Part shown: positions 11,635 to 23,631 of the stretch, one piece after another | Layout: each line of letters starts with the position of its first letter | How positions within the stretch are numbered: position 1 is the stretch's first letter | DNA from: Pontederia crassipes | Taxonomy: Eukaryota; Streptophyta; Magnoliopsida; Commelinales; Pontederiaceae | Direction: 5' to 3' | NCBI GenBank assembly: GCA_030549335.1 | Contig: JAUKPH010000018.1 | Coordinates: 7,874,001 to 7,938,000 of the forward strand | DNA: 64,000 nucleotides | Notes under the pieces: generated by a model | Told to the model about the DNA's origin: nothing | Seen by the model: the letters and a program-made list of their open reading frames with translations, nothing else | Database searches by the model: none | Position numbers and translations under genes: made by a program

Positions 11635-13500
11635 CCGCACATTCGATCCAGACGTTCTCGGTAGATGGCCTCGCGGGGATGGATTCTGCATCGGGATCAA
11701 TCCCTGAATCGCCTATAATAGCGAAGCCAACTGTTGTGACAGCTGCTGTGACACCTGCTACGATATATGTGTCATATCAGGTGCAAGCTGATGAGATCGG
11801 AGTATATGAGCCGCCTGCATATCCTTCGCTCCTCTTAGGTACCTGAGTGGCTGTGCTGAGGCCACGCAAGTATTCTCCTCGTGTCGTGCCGGCAACCTCC
11901 TCCCAAACAGCAGGGTCCTCTACGAAATAGAAAAATTATACAATCATATAATATATAAATTATATATCAAAAAACACATAAATTAAAAACATGACATCCC
12001 TTTCAAGAAATATTATCTGGTGGCTGAGTACTCGGATCATCTCCGTACTTTTCAACCATTTTCGCATTATACTCATCCTAAAAAATTTAAACATTGCGCA
12101 TTTCAAAAGTAGTACATGTTGGTCAACAACCAAATGAACATGTGATGAGACTTACTAGAAGCCTATGAGCAGTGGGTGTGACCAAGTCATTGGTCTTTCG
12201 ACTCCTATGCATGGCCTCATAGACCACGCGAAAGTCCATGGGACTGCCTTCTTTCTCCTCTTGCAATGAAGTTTCAAATTTTATAAAATAAGTATAAGAA
12301 GTTTGATAAATTGAATTTGTATATAAATTACCATGTGCCATCGATGCTCGTCAAATCGCATCGAAACCCCCCTGTGTGGATGTTGGCCTCAGGCTTCGAA
12401 AGTCGATTAACTCTTGCCTTTTCCAACTTCATTTGCCATCGTTCATCCATCCTTTGTGAACATCAAATACTTTCTCAAAAATTATAAATTAGATAAAAAT
12501 AATTTAAAAGTAAATATACTTATCACTTCCTACATAAGGACTCCCAAACCGGTCGTCTAATATGCCTTGGGCATCTTTGTATGCCCTGCTCCAAAGTGAG
12601 GCCGGCGGACGTGACGACCTTGCAAAATTTGTACAATCAATTTCAGAGGACAGTGTCTGTTCAAAAGCTCTTTGGATCATTCCTAAACTAAGATTCGGAT
12701 GAAACTGATTTACCTCCTACAAAATACGTTAAAACTTAGTAATTTTAAAATAATATAAAACAAATTATGTAAACCAAATAGAAGATCGTACCGTAAAGGC
12801 TCAAAAGATGTCATCCCACACTTGAATTGGGACATCTTTCTAGGATCCTGTCCCTTCCGACAAGTGGAAAAGAACGAGAGCACTAACATCACGCACGATG
12901 TATCACCTACTATGTAACACGTACCTGGAGTGATACGTGGAACCGACCCACCAATGGATCAACCATTATGTGACGATCCGGCTATGTGCCCCGTCGGTGG
13001 CGGAGCTACTGACATTATTAAAAAATGAATTTAATCAACTATAAATAAGAAGCTGACAATAAATATAATACATGATGGTTGTGATGACTGACTCATTTGG
13101 AGTGAACGCCTAGAAGAGCGAGATGCCCCAGATGCTCGACCTCTAGTAACCATGACTAAAAAAGCATGTCCCTGTACGGATTGCTCGAGTCGCCCATATT
13201 GGTATCTACATTAGTTGTCTCTTTAGCCCATCTTTCTTCGCCATGAAAGAACCAATTTGTGTATGTCAGTAAGAAACCATTGTAATACAAATTCTTCTGC
13301 ACGTCTTACTTTCCACTGATAACATTTGCACTTCCAGTATGGAAATAAGATTTCGCCATATGAAGAAGCAACACCTTCATTTTGATATGCCACGTTAATG
13401 AATTCATCAACACCTTCCTTATATTCTTCGGTTATAACGCCACGTTTATCCTTTCAATGACAAATCCAACTGTGATCTGGCTTTATCATTTATGTAACGA
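11635..13500 (-). pseudogene. En/Spm transposon protein of CACTA copy 2, degenerate
   Basis: Reading on the minus strand, 13480-13220 carries a transposase-associated domain (YKEGVDEFINVAYQNEG, then FPYWKCKCYQWKVRRAEEF and LTDIHKLVLSW). A basic Ser/Arg-rich exon starting VTRGRASGASRSSRRSLQ follows at about 13150. From about 12900 to 11640 are the Ptta/En/Spm blocks: FHPNLSLGMIQRAFEQ, ARVNRLSKPEANIHTGG, VYEAMHRSRKTNDLV, DEYNAKMVEKYGDDPSTQ and DPAVWEEVAGTTRGEYL. The exon layout matches copy 1, with GT..AG introns at equivalent places. Frame breaks show it is inactive. The Transpos_assoc part is better preserved here than in copy 1. Confidence 0.72.
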
Positions 13501-13974
13501 ACAACATTAAGCCATATGTCAATAAATTTGTGTACTTTAAACATGTGATTTTGAAGTTTCGAAGTTCAAAATCACATGTTTCAAGTACTTCATCATCGTT
13601 TCATAATCTCATTTTATTACCAAGAATGTGGATGTACATTCTTAGTAAAATTTATGAGAACATGATCAAAAAGAGGTACTAGAATTATGAAAAAAAAATC
13701 TATTGATATTTGATTTCTAATAACTCGTAATCGTGGAACAAATTTGTTCTGCTCATGCATTTACCCTAACTTAACATGATATTAGATTAAAAAATAGCAA
13801 ATTATAGTCCTTACATTAATTTCAAGTAATTAACTAGTAATTAATTTAACATGCATTAGATTAACTTAACTAGTAATTAAGTTAATATGCACTAGTAATT
13901 AACTTAACATGCACTAATTTCAAATAATTAAGTAGTAATTAACTTAACATGCACTAGTAATTAACTTAACATGG

Positions 13975-14310
13975 ATGGTGGCGGGCTCGTACCTTCTTAA
14001 CCGGAGAAGGATGGCGGCGGGTGACGGAGGAGGGTAAGCGGTGGAGGAAAGCGGCGGGCGACGGGCGGCACCGGATGGAGGAGCACAGTCAGTGGGCGAA
14101 GGAGGCGGAGGGCAGAGGAGGCGGATGGCGGCGGAGGAGGTGGAGTTGGAAGGCGACGGAGGCGGATGGCGATGGAGGAGGCGGATGGTTGCGGAGGAGG
14201 TGGATGGGCGGCGGAGGAGACAGGCGAGGCGGAGGCGATTGGGGGCGGAGGAGGCGGATGGCGGCAGAGGGCGGGCCATAGAGGACCACAGACGACGACG
14301 TGGGGTGGGG
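13975..14310. other. GC-rich purine-biased block inside CACTA copy 2
   Basis: Dense ggcggagga and ggcggatgg words create open frames of 60-110 codons in several frames on both strands (Ser/Pro-rich or Arg/Gly-rich). These are low-complexity shadows, not genes. The block sits just upstream of the En/Spm gene and may be its 5' leader or a captured segment. From 14340 to 14820 I see no identifiable gene. Confidence 0.5.
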
Positions 14311-14819
14311 GGGTTAGTGTGTGTTATATATTTTTATGTCTAATGTGCTTAGTGTCTACGTCTAGGGTAGCGATAACTCCCTCTCCATCGGTTCCGAGGG
14401 CTCCTTCGGAATCGATGTACTTTTGGAATCAGAAGATTCGAATTCAATAGGGTGTCTTTTACAAGAAAGAACATATGTCCAGATATCATCATATACATCT
14501 AGAAAGCTGAGGCTTTTCCTCAGTTGTAACTCGACAACCCAAAGCTGACCAGTACAAAAGCCTGTGATCTGTCCATCCTACAAGCTTCTTAGTACCCTGC
14601 CTAAAAATTGGATTTCTGGAACTGTACCAGCCCTACCACTCAATCAAGATGCTCCGCCCCACCCTCCCACCCACCCCCATCCCCCCACGCGGCCAGTCCC
14701 CGCCTCCTCCACGTGGGTGTTTTTCTTTTTTTTAATTGTTTTTATGTTATTTATGTAAAAATGGAATTCAATTCAGAATACGGGTATAATGGACTTTTCA
14801 TAAGTGCAAAAAATAAAAA

Positions 14820-14932
14820 ATAACGGAGAAGTCGACGGAATTGGATGGAAGGATCAAAATGAAAAAATCGCGATAGTTTAGGTACCCAAAAAATGAAGTT
14901 CGTAGTTTGGTTAGAGGAATAACCCTTTCAGT
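14820..14932. repeat. Single terminus of a long-TIR repeat family
   Basis: The words atcgcgatagtttaggtac and ggttagaggaataaccc resemble the ends of the elements at 25593-26348 and 45798-46428. No partner left end was found nearby, so this is a fragment inside CACTA copy 2. Confidence 0.4.
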
Positions 14933-14939
14933 TAAGTAT

Positions 14940-16742
14940 TTAGCGCTTCACATACGCGACGCTACTTAGACGCTACGGAGGCGCCATAGTCGAGACGCTA
15001 TTTCGAGGTTGTAGGGATGCTACATCGAATTTTCTTCCTAATTTAACATTATATGTGTGAGATTAAGTGATAATAATATGTATATGTGCACGAGTTATAT
15101 ATGTCTATTTATATGTCAACATGTGCCCAATTAAGTGAGGGTAATAAAAAGTTGGCCAATGTGGCGCTATAGAGAAGCTAATGCGTTTCTAAGATATTGT
15201 AGCGACACAATAGGGTCGTAGTAGCGTCTCCGCAAACTTAGCGTCTCACTATGGAGACACTAGAACGACGCTAAGTGGTTTTCTATATTCTAATTTTCTA
15301 TTATATGTATGTAATTTTCTTTATCAAGATAGCGTCTCAATGCATTGTGTCCCGTTCCAGTTGTTTTGTTTCCTTCCCACAATCTAAAAATTATGGAATG
15401 CATATATAATTATTCATGTATGTATATAAAATTATAAGTCTATATGTATATGTGTATATAATAAAATTGTATATATATATTTAATATAATATAATATATG
15501 CGTATGTATATGTCTACGTGTGAGAGATTAAGTCACAACAATGTGTTTATCTATATGTATTATAAGTATATATGTGTATGTGTATGTCTATATATGTGCG
15601 AGACATATATAGATAACGTGTATATGTATATGTATTCTAAGTATATATATGTATCTATATGTTTATATGTGCGAGATTAAGTGATAATAATATGTATATG
15701 TGTACTTATTATATATAAGTATAAGTATATACGTGTATTTATATGTCTATATGTGCCTGATTAAGTGAGTGTGATAAAAAGTCGGCAACTACGGCGCAAT
15801 ACAGACGCTATGGAGTTGCTAAAATGTATTAGCGACACAATAGCGTCGACGTAGCGTCTCATTCATTTTAGCGTCTCAGTAAGGAGACGCAGAGAGATGC
15901 CAATAGTGTCTCTCTGGCATCGACCAAGATTGCGGCTCTAGTGTGGCTAGGTAGATGCTATTGAGCCTCCACGGAGACGCTAAAATGAAATAATTTGTAA
16001 CAAATCATGTCTCTTAATTCAATCATCATAATTTCATGATTAAGAATATAAAAATAATATATGTATAATTAAGATATGATATATATTTTATGGATAAATA
16101 ACATATATAATATAGGTAACAAATTATATATTTAGGAACACTACTATGATGTAGACATATATAAGTAATCATGTAGGAATGCATATATATGTTGAAGGTA
16201 CATATACAATATTTAATTTATTTATTGATTAAAGTATAGTATAGATAATATATAGGGTTGCATCAAAATAGATAACATATAGCGATATAAATATAGATAG
16301 CCTATATATAGTTATCTATTTCTTAATTAACATATATAGTTATGAGATGCCAAGTAAGTGTTAAAATAGTGCTTCTTCATATTGGCATCTACATAGCGTC
16401 ATCTTAAATGTGACGCCAGCTAGCATCTCCATAGCATCTCAGAAGATGCGACGCTAGCTTCGCATCGAAAGCTGTCGATGCGAGAATAGTGCTAGGTTCT
16501 CAAGCACACTTTCGCTTCATGGCACGCAATAATAGCGGCTACCTGGCGTCGCTATGGCGCCTTCGTTAGGTCCTATTTCTGAAAATGCTAAGAAAATGCT
16601 AATGTGATGCTATTGAGAGGCAAGTAGCATCACTTACTTGGGACTCAACTGAGACGCCATAACGGCTCTAGTGGCATCGATTTAGCGTCACCATATTTTG
16701 AGACGCTATTTTGCATCGCTAATCGTCAGTTTTCTTGTAGTG
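14940..16742. repeat. Long CACTA subterminal repeat zone
   Basis: Clusters of tagcgtc, gacgct, agacgctaa and their variants fill 14940-15020, 15160-15360, 15780-15990 and 16380-16740. Between them are AT-rich spacers full of tatatgtgtat-type repeats. The same vocabulary occurs in copy 1 and at the other end of copy 2. Confidence 0.65.
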
Positions 16743-16745
16743 TAA

Positions 16746-16970
16746 GAGGAAGAGATCAAGGCCAATTCTTTTTGAACCCACCCCTATTAATCCTCCAACA
16801 TATGTGTTGAAAAAGGGAAGGAAACAAAAGACTAGAAGGAAGGAAAATGAAGAGATTGAGAAAGTTGCAGCAACTTATTAAGTGAAACTCAGTAAGAAAG
16901 GAAGGGTCTCATAGAATATGTCGAATGGTTGGCAACAACAAGAGTTTTCATGTACTAATATATTTACTAA
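16746..16970 (+). pseudogene. MULE transposase C-terminal remnant
   Basis: Immediately beyond the CACTA TSD the coding text resumes: RSRPILFEPTPINPPTYVL, KKGRKQKTRRKENEE, then KLSKKGRVS and a CRMVGNNK-like zinc-knuckle remnant. This Pro-rich linker, basic patch and knuckle order is normal for MULE transposases after the SWIM finger. It is broken by stops. It belongs to the gene at 8093-10925. Confidence 0.65.
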
Positions 16971-17996
16971 ATTTTTTTAATTCCATTTAGTATCAGTGTA
17001 AACTATTTCACACTCTACCGATTGTCACTTTGCAAAAAAAAAAAAAAGATTCATACGGAGGAGAACAAAGATTCATGTACTAATAAAGATGGAGAACATC
17101 ACGTACAATCAGTCGTTAAAGAATTTGCTTACAAACACATTCATCATGTATGCACACACTTATTTGGCACAATGGATTGACCAGATACACACATTCGTTT
17201 GAAAATAGATTCATATAGATGACATTGTTCGACAAAATACAAAATACATGTAGATGGCATTCTCAATGAGTACGTTTCCTAATACAATTCAATTGGCAGA
17301 GTATATATAATTGAACCATTATCGAACTCATTTGACAGATACAATAACAATAAATGAAGCATAATGCTTATTAATTTCCTAATAAGTTGCATGTATTTCC
17401 TCCAATGCTTTAATTTCAGTCTATATGTGATCATTTTTTCCTTTCTCAACATTGCCTGCGGCCTCCAAAATCTCCATCCTCCTCAAAAGTTTGTTGATGT
17501 TTTCTTTGTCGATTGGCAGATCCACCTAGTCAAAGTTTTAGCATGATCTACTATGCTTTTGATAGAAAGTGAACAAGTAATCAGTTTAAATTTAACAAAA
17601 TAGGCCATGGTCAACAAACATCATACTCAATTCATAGTTTTGACATCCATAATACATGAGCCCAGGATTGATTCTAGTCCATGAAGTCCTAATGACTGCT
17701 TCCTCGCCACACTTACATTTTTGTAAAGGAGTCTTTCACTTGCCTATTGACATCGCATGACACCAGGGAAAACTAAATGAAAAAAATCCTAGGTTCGAAG
17801 AGATGAACTCAAACCCTTAACCCTAGGTAAAACACAATGTCAAAAATGTTGCATTGAACTAAAAAAATAATGTCGCATAAAAAACCCTTGGTTCGAAGAA
17901 CAAACATAGCAAGCCCTAGTTTTTTTCTACTTGCCACCTTGGTGGTGACTCCTCAGTGCAAGTGAAACCTTGACGATGGCCTTCGGTGCAACCTTT
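16971..17996. other. No gene recognised
   Basis: AT-rich DNA with an A-run at about 17034. Some of it may be the 3' flank and end of the MULE, but no terminal repeat was found. The only open frames, such as 17364-17546, have no recognisable domain. Confidence 0.5.
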
Positions 17997-18001
17997 GCAA
18001 C

Positions 18002-18439
18002 TGTTAGAGTTGGTGAATACTTCAGGACCCCTTGTTTCTCACACTGGGTTCGCCCACGTGAGTTTAGGGTAATCTGAGTATTACCCAATTAGCAGTGCTG
18101 ATGGCGTACGAACGAAATGGGGGGTTCGGGGGGCCCCGCCCCCCGACGGCAGTCCCCGAAACCTAGACGGCTTTTGGGCTTTTATTTAGCCGGCCCGTGT
18201 GGTTCGGATTAGGTTTTTTCTCTGTTTGTTTGGGTTTTAAACCCGGTTTGGAGAGGCTATTAATAGCCTAATTTTTTATGTAATCTGTGTGCCGGCTGTA
18301 AACCTAAACGATATAGTGGAACCTCTTTGCAGGACGTAGCCCTCATCTCAAGGGTGAACCTGGGTAAATTCGTGTGTCTCCTCAATTTTTCTGCAATTTC
18401 TGTGCGATCTTCTCTCCTTGTTCTCGACTTTTCCCATCA
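18002..18439 (+). repeat. 5' LTR of the copia element
   Basis: It starts tgttagagttggtgaatac and ends ttcccatca. A GC-rich patch at about 18118-18165 precedes the AT-richer half. Confidence 0.92.
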
Positions 18440-18441
18440 AT

Positions 18442-18453
18442 TGGTATCAGAGC
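18442..18453 (+). other. Primer-binding site of the copia element
   Basis: tggtatcagagc lies directly after the 5' LTR. It is complementary to the 3' end of initiator tRNA-Met, the usual primer of plant copia elements. Confidence 0.88.
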
Positions 18454-21400
18454 ACAGGTCGTTCGAGGAATTAGGATTTATTCGAGATGTCAGGAGGATC
18501 GCAGATTGAGATAGAAAAATTTGATGGAACACGATTTGATCTCTGGAAGATGAAGATGGAGGATCTCCTCTGTGATCGAGATCTTTGGATGGCAATCGAG
18601 AAGGAGAGGCCAGGCGTGGAAGCGGCGAAGGTCGCGGATGGGGCGTCCTCCAGTCAGGCAGATCCAAAGGCGATCGAAAAGTGGGATCGGATCGATAGAA
18701 AGGCGAAGGGTTTGATTCGGCTTTGTCTCGCGGATTCAATTCTTACGAATGTGATGAGCGAACCTACAGCCAGAGATCTATGGAGGAAGTTAGAATTCCT
18801 ATATCAAAGTAAGTCACTGGTTAACAAGTTATTTCTGAGGAAGAAACTGTACAATCTTTGGATGCATGAGGGTGACTCGTTCTCTACTCATCTTTATAAC
18901 TTTAACACGGTGATCGGTCAACTTGTATTGATCGGTGTTAATTTTCAAGATGATGATAAGGCAATAACATTGCTCTGTTCACTGTCGGATTCATGGGACA
19001 ATTTGATTGTCGTGATTGGTGGCGGGGATAAAGAACTTTCATATGAAAGTATATGTGCTGCCTTGTTATCAGAGGAAACACGAAGAAAGGGATCGGCAAG
19101 TTCTAGTAAAGAGGCGCTGCCGGTCAGAGGAAGGCAACCAGAAAGGAATCAAAACCAGAGAGGGTCTAGATTCAAATCTGGTGGGCGTTCGTAGAGTAGA
19201 GATAAGAAGGTGCAATGTTAAAGATGTCAAGAGTAGGGCCATCTGAAGCGGGATCGCAAAAACAAGCCGGTTCACAAGAAAGAAGCTGAGTCAACCTCGG
19301 ACAAAAAGGAGGCTGAGACAGAAGATATGTATGTGGCTTCTGCATGTATGGCACAGTCAGATAAGGATGTCTGGCTCATTGATACTGGTACTTCATACCA
19401 CATGACACATCATAGACACTGGTTTTGTGAATATGAGGAGTATAATGGTGGGGATGTCATGCTCGGAGATGACACTACGGTTCAGATTATTGGACGTGGT
19501 AGGGTGAAGTTGAGGATGAATGCTGGCACGGTGAAGACTCTACCAGATGTGATGCATATACCACTTATGAGCAGGAATTTATTATCTGTTGGTACAATGG
19601 CTTATTCGGGTGTTATATTCAGTTGCGACAAGGATTCGTGCAAGATGATCAGAGGGTCTATTGTGATTGCGCGAGGGGTTCGCTATGGCACATTGTACAA
19701 GTTGCTTGGAGAGACTATATCTGTGGGCTGCGAATTTATTTCTGAAGAGGCCAAAGAAGATGAAGACAGCACATCTATGCTGTGGCATCAGAGATTAGGC
19801 CATATCAGTGAGAAAGGACTTTCTACCATAGCATCAAGTCAGATGGTAGAAGGAGTTCCGGATTGTTCTGTGGGCTTCGGGTTCTGTGAACATTGCCTCT
19901 ATGAAAAACAGAACCGAGTCAGTTTTCAACACACAGGTTCAAGAGCAACCAAGATTCTTGAAATGATCCATAGTGATATTTTTGGACCAATTCCGACTCC
20001 ATCTATTGGAGGGTCAAGTACTATGTCTCTTTTATAGATAATTTTTCGAGATACAGTTGGATTTATTTTATCAAAAATAAGTCAGATGTATTCGATAAGT
20101 TTTGAGAATTTAAAGTTTTGGTGGAAAACCAATTTAGCAGCAAGATCAAGGTCCTTCATACAGATAACGGAGACGAATTTTGTTCAGAGAAGTTTGAGCA
20201 GTTCTGCGTGGACAATGGTATTGCAAGGCAGAAGACAACTCCACATACACCTGAGCAAAATGGAGTAGCTGAAAGGTTAAATCGGTCACTCATAGAGAAG
20301 GCCAGATGTATGCTGATTGGGCTAGATTAGGGCAAGAGTTCTGGGCAGAAGCTGTTACCACAGCAAACTATTTGAAGAATCGCTCACCGACCTCATCAGT
20401 GAAAGATCGGACGCCTTATGAGGCAATGTTTGGGAAGAAGCCGAATCTGTCTCATGTTCGGGTGTTCGGGTGTTCGGATGTGACGCATTTGTCGGATACA
20501 AGGAAGGGGTCAAGGGCTATAAATTGTGGAATCCAAAGTCAAGGACTATTGTCTACAGCAGGGATGTTATTTTCCGTGAATCACGTTCCCAAGTTAAAGT
20601 TCAAAAAGGTGATGAACCTAAGAAAGTGGTAGTGCTTGAAGAAGATTCTGATTCTGAAACTTCAGAGGTGGTTGCACAAGATACTTCAGTTGAGTCTGTT
20701 ACAGAACCGGATCAAGAGGACTCGATTAATGAAATTGAAGATGCAGATTCAGATGAAGACCCAGATATTGGTACTACCATACCAGTTCTCAGGAGATCGA
20801 CACGAGAAAGAAGAGCACCTCTTAGATATTCTCTTAGTGCTTTGAGTTCGTTTCATGCTTTGAGCATCATCGGAGAAGAACCTAGTTCTGTAAAAGATGC
20901 AAGGTCTATGGATGATGCAAATCAGTGGGAGCTTGCTATGGCAGATGAGATGCAGTCACTGGATAAGAATGAAACATGGAGCTTGTGTAAATTGCCTAAG
21001 GATAGAAAGGCAATTGGTTGCAAATGGGTGTTCAAGCGAAAGCTGAAACCGGATGGGTCTGTAGAGAAGTACAAGATGAGGCTGGTAGCTAAAGGGTACT
21101 CTTAGGTTGAGGGAGTCAACTATGATGAGATTTTTTCGCCCGTGATGAAAATGACTTCAATCAGACTTGTTCTATCTCTGGCAGCAGCATATAATTTTTA
21201 GGTAGAGCAGATGGATGTGAAGACGGCATTCTTTCATGGTGACATGGAGGAAGAGATATATATGAGACAACCAGAAGGTTTTGAGGTTCAAGGTAAAGAG
21301 AAGCTGGTGTGCAAATTGAAGAAGTCTCTGTATGGATTGAAAAAGTCACCAAGGATGTGGTACCAGAAGTTTGATACGTACATGCTCGAACTCAAGTTTG

Positions 21401-22478
21401 TACGTTCAGATTCAAATCATTGTGTTTATGTGAAGAGAGTTGGAGATCAGTTTGTCATTCTTACACTGTATGTGGATGACATGTTGCTGATTGGAAACAC
21501 TATGAAGATGGTGAATTCATTAAAGGGTTTGTTGGCCAAGAAGTTTGAGATGAAAGACTTGGGGCCAGCGAATTTTATTTTGGGTATGCAGATTAGAAGG
21601 GATCGTCAGAAGCGAAAGTTGTGGCTAGGATAGGAGAAGTACATAAAAAAAGTGTTGAAGAAATTTAACATGTCGGACTACAAGCCAGTGGGTACTCCTA
21701 TGTCTCTAGGAACCAAACTTTCTGCAGAGCAATGCCCGAAGACGGATGAAGAAGCCGAAGAGATGGACCGTGTGCCATATGCAAGTGCAGTGGGCAGCTT
21801 AATGTATGTCATGGTGTGCACGCGTCCAGATATAGCCCAAGTAGTGGGAGTCTTGAGTCAGTATATGTCTAACCCAGGCAGGGAACATTGGAATGCTATC
21901 AAGAGAGTTTTCAGATACCTTCGTGGAACTTCAGATTTTGCTTTGTGCTTTGAAGGTGCAGGAAAAGGAAAGAGGCTTGATATTATAGACCATGTAGATG
22001 TTGATTGGGGTGGAGACATTGATAGTAGATGATCCACTAGCGGGTATGTTTTTACATTATTTGATGCTGCACTAAGTTGGATGAGCAAGAGACAAAGCGC
22101 GGTGGCACTTTCTTCTATAGAAGCTGAATATATGACTCTTACTCATGCTGCAAAGGAGGCCATATGGCTACGGCAGTTGTGCTTGGAGCTCGGATTTGAG
22201 CAAGGTGCCATAAAGGTGAGATGTGATAATCAATGTGCTATTCAGTTAGCTAAGAATCCTGCATTTCACTCACGCACAAAGCATATTGACATCCAATACC
22301 ATTTCATTCGGGAAAAGGTGGAAAAGAAAGAGGTTCAGCTTGAAAAGGTTGATACAACAGAGAATAGTTCTAATTTTCTGACTAAAGTAGTTACAGGTGC
22401 AAAGTTCGAGTGGTGCTCTACTGCTATCGGATTGAAGAAGAATGTTGCTGGCAATGCTCTCATTGGTGTGAAGTATCC

Positions 22479-22492
22479 ACCAAGTGGGAGAA
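22479..22492 (+). other. Polypurine tract of the copia element
   Basis: caagtgggagaa abuts the 3' LTR, the expected place and composition for the plus-strand primer. Confidence 0.75.
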
Positions 22493-22971
22493 TGTTAGAG
22501 TTGGTGAATACTTCAGGACCCCTTATTTCTCACACCGGGTTCGCCCACGTGAGCTTAGGAAAATTTGAGTATTATCCAATTAGCAGTGCTGATGGCGTAC
22601 GAACGAAAGGGGGGGTTCGGAGGGCCCTGCCCCTCGACAGCAGTCCCGCTCGCCGGTGAGCGGGCGGGGATTCGAGGGCAGCGCCCCCGAAACCTAGACG
22701 AGTTTTGGGCTTTTGTTTAGCCGACCCGTGTGGTTCGAATTAGGTTTTTTTCTCTATTTGTTTGGGTTTTAAACCCAGTTTGGAGAGGCTATTAATAGCC
22801 TAATTTCTGATATAATCTGTGTGGCGGCTGTAAACCTAAACGATATAGTGGAACCTCTTTGTAGGACGTAGCCCTCATCTCAAGGGTGAGCCTGGATAAA
22901 TTCGTGTGTCTCCTCTATTTTTCTGCAATCTCTGTGTGATCTTCTATCATTGTTCTCGACTTTTTCCATCA
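22493..22971 (+). repeat. 3' LTR of the copia element
   Basis: It matches the 5' LTR but is about 40 bases longer, because of one GC-rich insertion near 22647-22688 next to the GC-rich patch. Confidence 0.92.
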
Positions 22972-23149
22972 GCAACAACCCTATATTTGGGCACTCAAAT
23001 GCGATCGCGACTTGGGGAAAAACCAATAGGGTAATAGGGTTAATGGGGTTAATGGTTATGAGGTGAAAACAAAGGTTTACATTTTTTTGTTGCCTCATGA
23101 TGTGGAGGGTGAGAAAAAGGGAGGTGGCAGCCACTTAGGCAACAAAACT

Positions 23150-23272
23150 GGAAAATTGACTATCGACAATCATGAGGATAACACGTGCAAAAATTTCAAA
23201 CTTCGAGGATAATCTAGTTACACATGACCGCACAGTGCACCTAAAATTGGGAGACATCGTGTGTAATTTACC
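23150..23272. repeat. Terminus of the ggtaaattacac long-TIR family
   Basis: The end reads gacatcgtgtgtaatttacc. With the preceding gtgcaaaaatttcaaac it parallels the right arm at 25430-25532. The matching left end is absent, so this is a relic. Confidence 0.5.
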
Positions 23273-23314
23273 AAGCTTTCGTGTTGGCCCTTCTACAGTG
23301 ATGATATTTGAGTA

Positions 23315-23631
23315 GTTGATGTGTGGTAGTGTTTTCAAGATCTATTAATCTAACTCGGTGCCTTTTCCAAAATCGGCAAAATTAATTGTGGTTCAATAAA
23401 ATGTAAAGTTTGTGCATTTTCTTGTGTTTCCCATAACTTTGTGGTCACATGAAACGAAGGAACCAAATGATATTTGTGTAGCTAACAAGGAATTAGATGT
23501 GTGCTAGTGTTCTAAAGATCTTCCATTGTAACTGGTCCCTTTTCCTAAATAGACAGAATTAATTGTGGTTCAGTAAAAATGTAAAATTTGTGCATTTTCT
23601 TGTGTTTCCCATAACTTTATGGTCATGTGAA
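23315..23631 (+). repeat. Imperfect tandem duplication, period about 176 bp
   Basis: Two copies share aaaattaattgtggttca, gtgcattttcttgtgtttcc and cataacttt, at 23370-23450 and 23548-23625, with scattered differences. It is non-coding. From 23632 to 24087 I see only AT-rich sequence. Confidence 0.65.

Larger units (their letters stand above)
10926..16742 (-). mobile_element. CACTA (En/Spm) transposon copy 2, both ends present
   Basis: Ends are cattacaagaaaatcgagg (left) and gtcagttttcttgtagtg (right). The 3-bp TSD taa is at 10923-10925 and 16743-16745. It lies inside the MULE gene, whose coding text runs up to both edges. The En/Spm-type gene is on the minus strand, so this copy is inverted relative to copy 1. 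Subterminal tagcgtc/agacgct zones occupy 10940-11350 and 14940-16740. It lacks a Tnp2-type DDE transposase and is therefore non-autonomous. Confidence 0.85.
18002..22971 (+). mobile_element. Ty1-copia retrotransposon, complete structure but broken
   Basis: The LTRs lie at 18002-18439 and 22493-22971 and both run TG..CA. A perfect 5-bp TSD gcaac sits at 17997-18001 and 22972-22976. Parts in order: gag-like region from about 18487 (IEIEKFDGTRFDLWKMKMED), aspartic protease around 19380 (LIDTGTSYHMT), integrase about 19780-20600 (with HPEQNGVAERLNR-like text), reverse transcriptase about 20900-21650 (YVDDMLLIG), and RNase H to about 22400. The protease-integrase-RT-RNase H order fixes the copia superfamily; the gag start and RT resemble the Tork/TNT1 group. 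The coding region is interrupted at roughly seven places, so this is a fossil. By eye the LTRs differ at about 30 of some 435 aligned positions. At an assumed 1.3e-8 substitutions per site per year that suggests insertion a few million years ago. Confidence 0.92.

Noticed and set aside
13944-14343. Overlapping open frames of 66-111 codons on both strands
   Set aside because: They come from a GC-rich low-complexity block (ggcggagga words) with few stop codons. The proteins are Pro/Ser- or Gly/Arg-rich without any domain.
18442-18453. tRNA-like sequence
   Set aside because: It is only the primer-binding site of the copia element, complementary to a tRNA end.
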